A DNA stretch of 33,410 nt from Gammaproteobacteria bacterium (GTDB lineage: Bacteria; Pseudomonadota; Gammaproteobacteria; JAJDYQ01). Positions 31,308 through 33,410 of the stretch are shown piece after piece (positions within the stretch are counted from its first letter, which is position 1; each line of letters begins with the position of its first letter). The stretch lies in assembly GCA_026196145.1 (NCBI GenBank), contig JAPHTU010000104.1, positions 1 through 33,410 of the forward strand, read 5' to 3'. The translations under genes were made by a program, and so were the position numbers. The notes beneath the pieces were generated by a model. That model ran no database searches and was not told the DNA's origin. It saw only the letters and a program-made list of their open reading frames with translations.

Positions 31308-33410
31308 AACAGGTTCTCCCTGATATCGGCCTCATTCGACGATTGGGCCTGGGGAGTATTTACTATGTTCGCTGATTCATCTGTGGCGGCGACTGGGACC
31401 AGCTCTTTCCTGAATGTTTCAAATATCCCACCTTGCTGCCCTGGCCCCAACGCAAGGCCGGTAGCCGCATTAATTTTTATCGTGACCATGCCGTCTGGCT
31501 GTACCAGCCCAGGTTGGGGTTTACCCTTTAGCTCCTTATCCATATAGCTTATCCACATTGGCAATGCGGCACGCCCACCGGTTTCCCTCCTGCCCAACGG
31601 GGTTAGCTCATCAAAGCCAACCCATGCAGTTACCACCAGCTCCGGGTTAAATCCGTTGAACCAGGCATCACGTTGCTCATTCGTAGTGCCGGTTTTCCCC
31701 GCCAAATCAGTTCGGCCCAGCTTCATTGCCTTACGGCCGGTACCTCTTTTAACCACGTCCCTGAGGATAGAGGTAATCTGGTAATGAACCTGGGGAGATA
31801 TGATCCTTTCTGCCAGCCGCACCTGCTGCGGCCCTTCAAAGTCCGCATCGAAATCCTCTCCCCTGAGATACCGGCTCATTGGTTCAATCAACTCCGTGTT
31901 TGCGGCGGGCTGTGTATTCACCTCGGCTACAGACCGACATGAGTGGCACACTACAGCGGGGTTTGCCTTAAGCACCAGGCGACCGCCAATTGTCCTTACT
32001 TCGTCTATCAGGTAAGGCTTCACCCGGAAGCCACCATTGGAAAATACGGCATATGCAGCTGACATACGTAACGGCACCGTCGTACCACTACCCAGTGCAA
32101 TAGTCAGATTATTCGGCACCTCTTCAAGGGGAAAGCCAAATCTTTGTGCCATGGCGCGGGCTACTGGCACACCGATGGCATCGAGCAAGCGAACAGACAC
32201 CAGGTTTCTGGATTTATACAACGCCTCACGAAGCCGGGTAGGACCGAAAAACTTGCTGCTGTAATTCTCAGGTCGCCATGAGCCACCCTGCATGGAGTCG
32301 TCTTCAAACACGATAGGCGCATCATTGATCGTTGTCGCAGGGGTAAAACCGGACTCCAGACCTGCAGTATATAAAACCGGCTTGAAGCCTGATCCAGGCT
32401 GCCTTCTCGACTGCACTGCACGGTTGAACTTGCTATGGTAAAAATCATAGCTGCCAACCAGACTCAAGATGGCACCGTCTTTCGGGTTCAGTGCAATCAA
32501 GGCCCCGGAGACCTTGGGAACCTGTGATAACTGCCATTTATCATCAACGGTACGCCGAACGTATACGACATCGCCCGGCGCCACCACGTCACCTACCCGG
32601 GCAGGTTTATCGCCACGCCGGTTTTCATCGATGTAGGGTCTTGCCCAGCTGACAGCCTCCAGTTCCAGTTCGACCGTAAGCCCATCGCCCAAATAGACCC
32701 GTGCCCGCTTCTCCTCTGCCTGTACAACGATACCTGGCGTAAGCGCTGCAACGGATGGATAACCGGCCAGCGTGACATCCATCTCATTAATGGACATGCT
32801 ATTGATGTCCTGCAATTGCGCCACAGGGCCACGATAACCGTGTCGCCGATCGTAGTCCTCAAGCGCCTGCCTCAATGCACTATTCGCAGTGGACTGACCA
32901 TCCCGATCCATTGTCGTAATTACATCATAACCATCCGTGTATGCCGCCTCCCCGAATGCCTCCACCATCTGGGCACGCACCATCTCTGCTATATGGGGCG
33001 CCTCAACCGTTACCACGGGCGCGTAGACCTGGGCAGTTATTGACGCACTTTTTTCTGCTTCATGGGTTGCACTGTCAATAAATTCCAGCTGAAGCATACG
33101 GTCAAGAACATAATTACGCCGGATGGTGGCACGTGCCGGGTCTGCTATCGGGTTAAACCTGGAAGGTGCCTTGGGGAGCCCGGCAATCATAGCCACCTGT
33201 GCGATACTCAGCTTATCCAGCGTCGTGCCATAATAGACCTCTGCAGCAGCCCCAACCCCGTAGGCACGCTTGCCAAGATAGATCTTGTTCAGATAGAGCT
33301 CGAGGATTTCTTCTTTACCTAAAGAGCGTTCTATCTTCAGCGCAAGCAGGATTTCCTTGATCTTGCGTTCATAGGTCTTCTCCTTGGTCAGAAAAAAGTT
33401 TCGCGCAACC
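31304..33410 (-). CDS. Penicillin-binding protein 1A, N-terminus beyond window
   Basis: About 702 residues of a class A PBP; the frame runs off the right edge, so the ATG at 33196 is internal. The visible part starts in the glycosyltransferase-51 domain ([56 protein letters not shown]). An OB-like insert typical of PBP1A and the transpeptidase domain follow: SGFK (SxxK) in [16 protein letters not shown] (SxN), and KTGTT. It polymerises and cross-links peptidoglycan at the inner membrane. It is transcribed toward gltA with overlapping stop codons. Gene name mrcA/ponA applies by family, but the N-terminus is unseen. Confidence 0.95.
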   Translation of the reverse strand, partial: VARNFFLTKEKTYERKIKEILLALKIERSLGKEEILELYLNKIYLGKRAYGVGAAAEVYYGTTLDKLSIAQVAMIAGLPKAPSRFNPIADPARATIRRNYVLDRMLQLEFIDSATHEAEKSASITAQVYAPVVTVEAPHIAEMVRAQMVEAFGEAAYTDGYDVITTMDRDGQSTANSALRQALEDYDRRHGYRGPVAQLQDINSMSINEMDVTLAGYPSVAALTPGIVVQAEEKRARVYLGDGLTVELELEAVSWARPYIDENRRGDKPARVGDVVAPGDVVYVRRTVDDKWQLSQVPKVSGALIALNPKDGAILSLVGSYDFYHSKFNRAVQSRRQPGSGFKPVLYTAGLESGFTPATTINDAPIVFEDDSMQGGSWRPENYSSKFFGPTRLREALYKSRNLVSVRLLDAIGVPVARAMAQRFGFPLEEVPNNLTIALGSGTTVPLRMSAAYAVFSNGGFRVKPYLIDEVRTIGGRLVLKANPAVVCHSCRSVAEVNTQPAANTELIEPMSRYLRGEDFDADFEGPQQVRLAERIISPQVHYQITSILRDVVKRGTGRKAMKLGRTDLAGKTGTTNEQRDAWFNGFNPELVVTAWVGFDELTPLGRRETGGRAALPMWISYMDKELKGKPQPGLVQPDGMVTIKINAATGLALGPGQQGGIFETFRKELVPVAATDESANIVNTPQAQSSNEADIRENLF

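Overview
The window looks like a chromosomal segment of a sulfur-oxidising gammaproteobacterium. Two things point there. The first is aprB-aprA, the dissimilatory adenylylsulfate (APS) reductase genes, on the minus strand at 20025-22514 beside a TSUP/TauE-type transporter gene (22754-23551). The second is a set of gammaproteobacterial housekeeping neighbourhoods: gmk-rpoZ-spoT, engB / cytochrome c4 / dsbA, and yicC divergent from rph-rdgB-hemW. I see no prophage, complete insertion sequence, CRISPR array, rRNA or tRNA. The genes are tightly packed, mostly in short operons. The genus cannot be named from sequence reading alone.

Layout. 1-840: the 3' end of a membrane-protein gene and a small unknown protein. 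880-3700 (minus): ridA-recG and a 71-residue unknown. 3697-4616: a long leader with a near-ideal Crp-like site and a hairpin, then a putative lipoprotein of unknown function. 4631-4790: a 160-bp MITE-like element with inverted ends whose duplicated CTAG target includes the stop codon of cca. 4791-7022 (minus): an NDUFA9-like reductase gene and cca. 7155-11396 (plus): gmk, rpoZ, spoT and a secreted metallo-beta-lactamase-fold hydrolase. 11404-12834: a class 1B-type pyrD and trmL, divergent with overlapping 5' ends. 12903-12997: three hairpins, the last a strong terminator. 13063-15673: a small membrane protein, engB (minus), a dihaem cytochrome c4 and dsbA. 15670-18785: an envelope group with an M14 carboxypeptidase, an L,D-transpeptidase and a TPR protein; the last two share a C-terminal NTF2-like (Cds6-type) domain. 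18881-23551 (minus): the sulfur region, read as tauE-like, aprB, aprA, terminator, and a long YkgJ-type cysteine-cluster protein. 23588-27055: yicC, then rph-rdgB-hemW. 27056-27397: an AT-rich gap with three DnaA-box-like sites. 27398-29850: rpmE, a secreted thermonuclease and an M48 lipoprotein protease. 30006-33410: gltA, converging on a PBP1A gene cut by the window end.

How the genes fit together. AprBA would oxidise sulfite plus AMP to APS, the TSUP protein could move sulfite or another sulfur anion, and cytochrome c4 could carry electrons to a terminal oxidase. DsbA, the carboxypeptidase, the L,D-transpeptidase, the M48 protease and PBP1A form a loose envelope-maintenance theme. The rest is core metabolism: RNA and tRNA maturation, ppGpp, pyrimidines, haem insertion and the TCA cycle.

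The observations most worth checking are: a carboxypeptidase gene with no ATG/GTG/TTG start but a perfectly placed AUA; the overlapping divergent starts of pyrD and trmL; the MITE at the cca stop codon; a terminator embedded in a signal-peptide coding region; the DnaA-box cluster; and the aprBA surroundings, which lack aprM or qmo but include the YkgJ-type protein. I found no convincing multi-gene system that is wholly undescribed.
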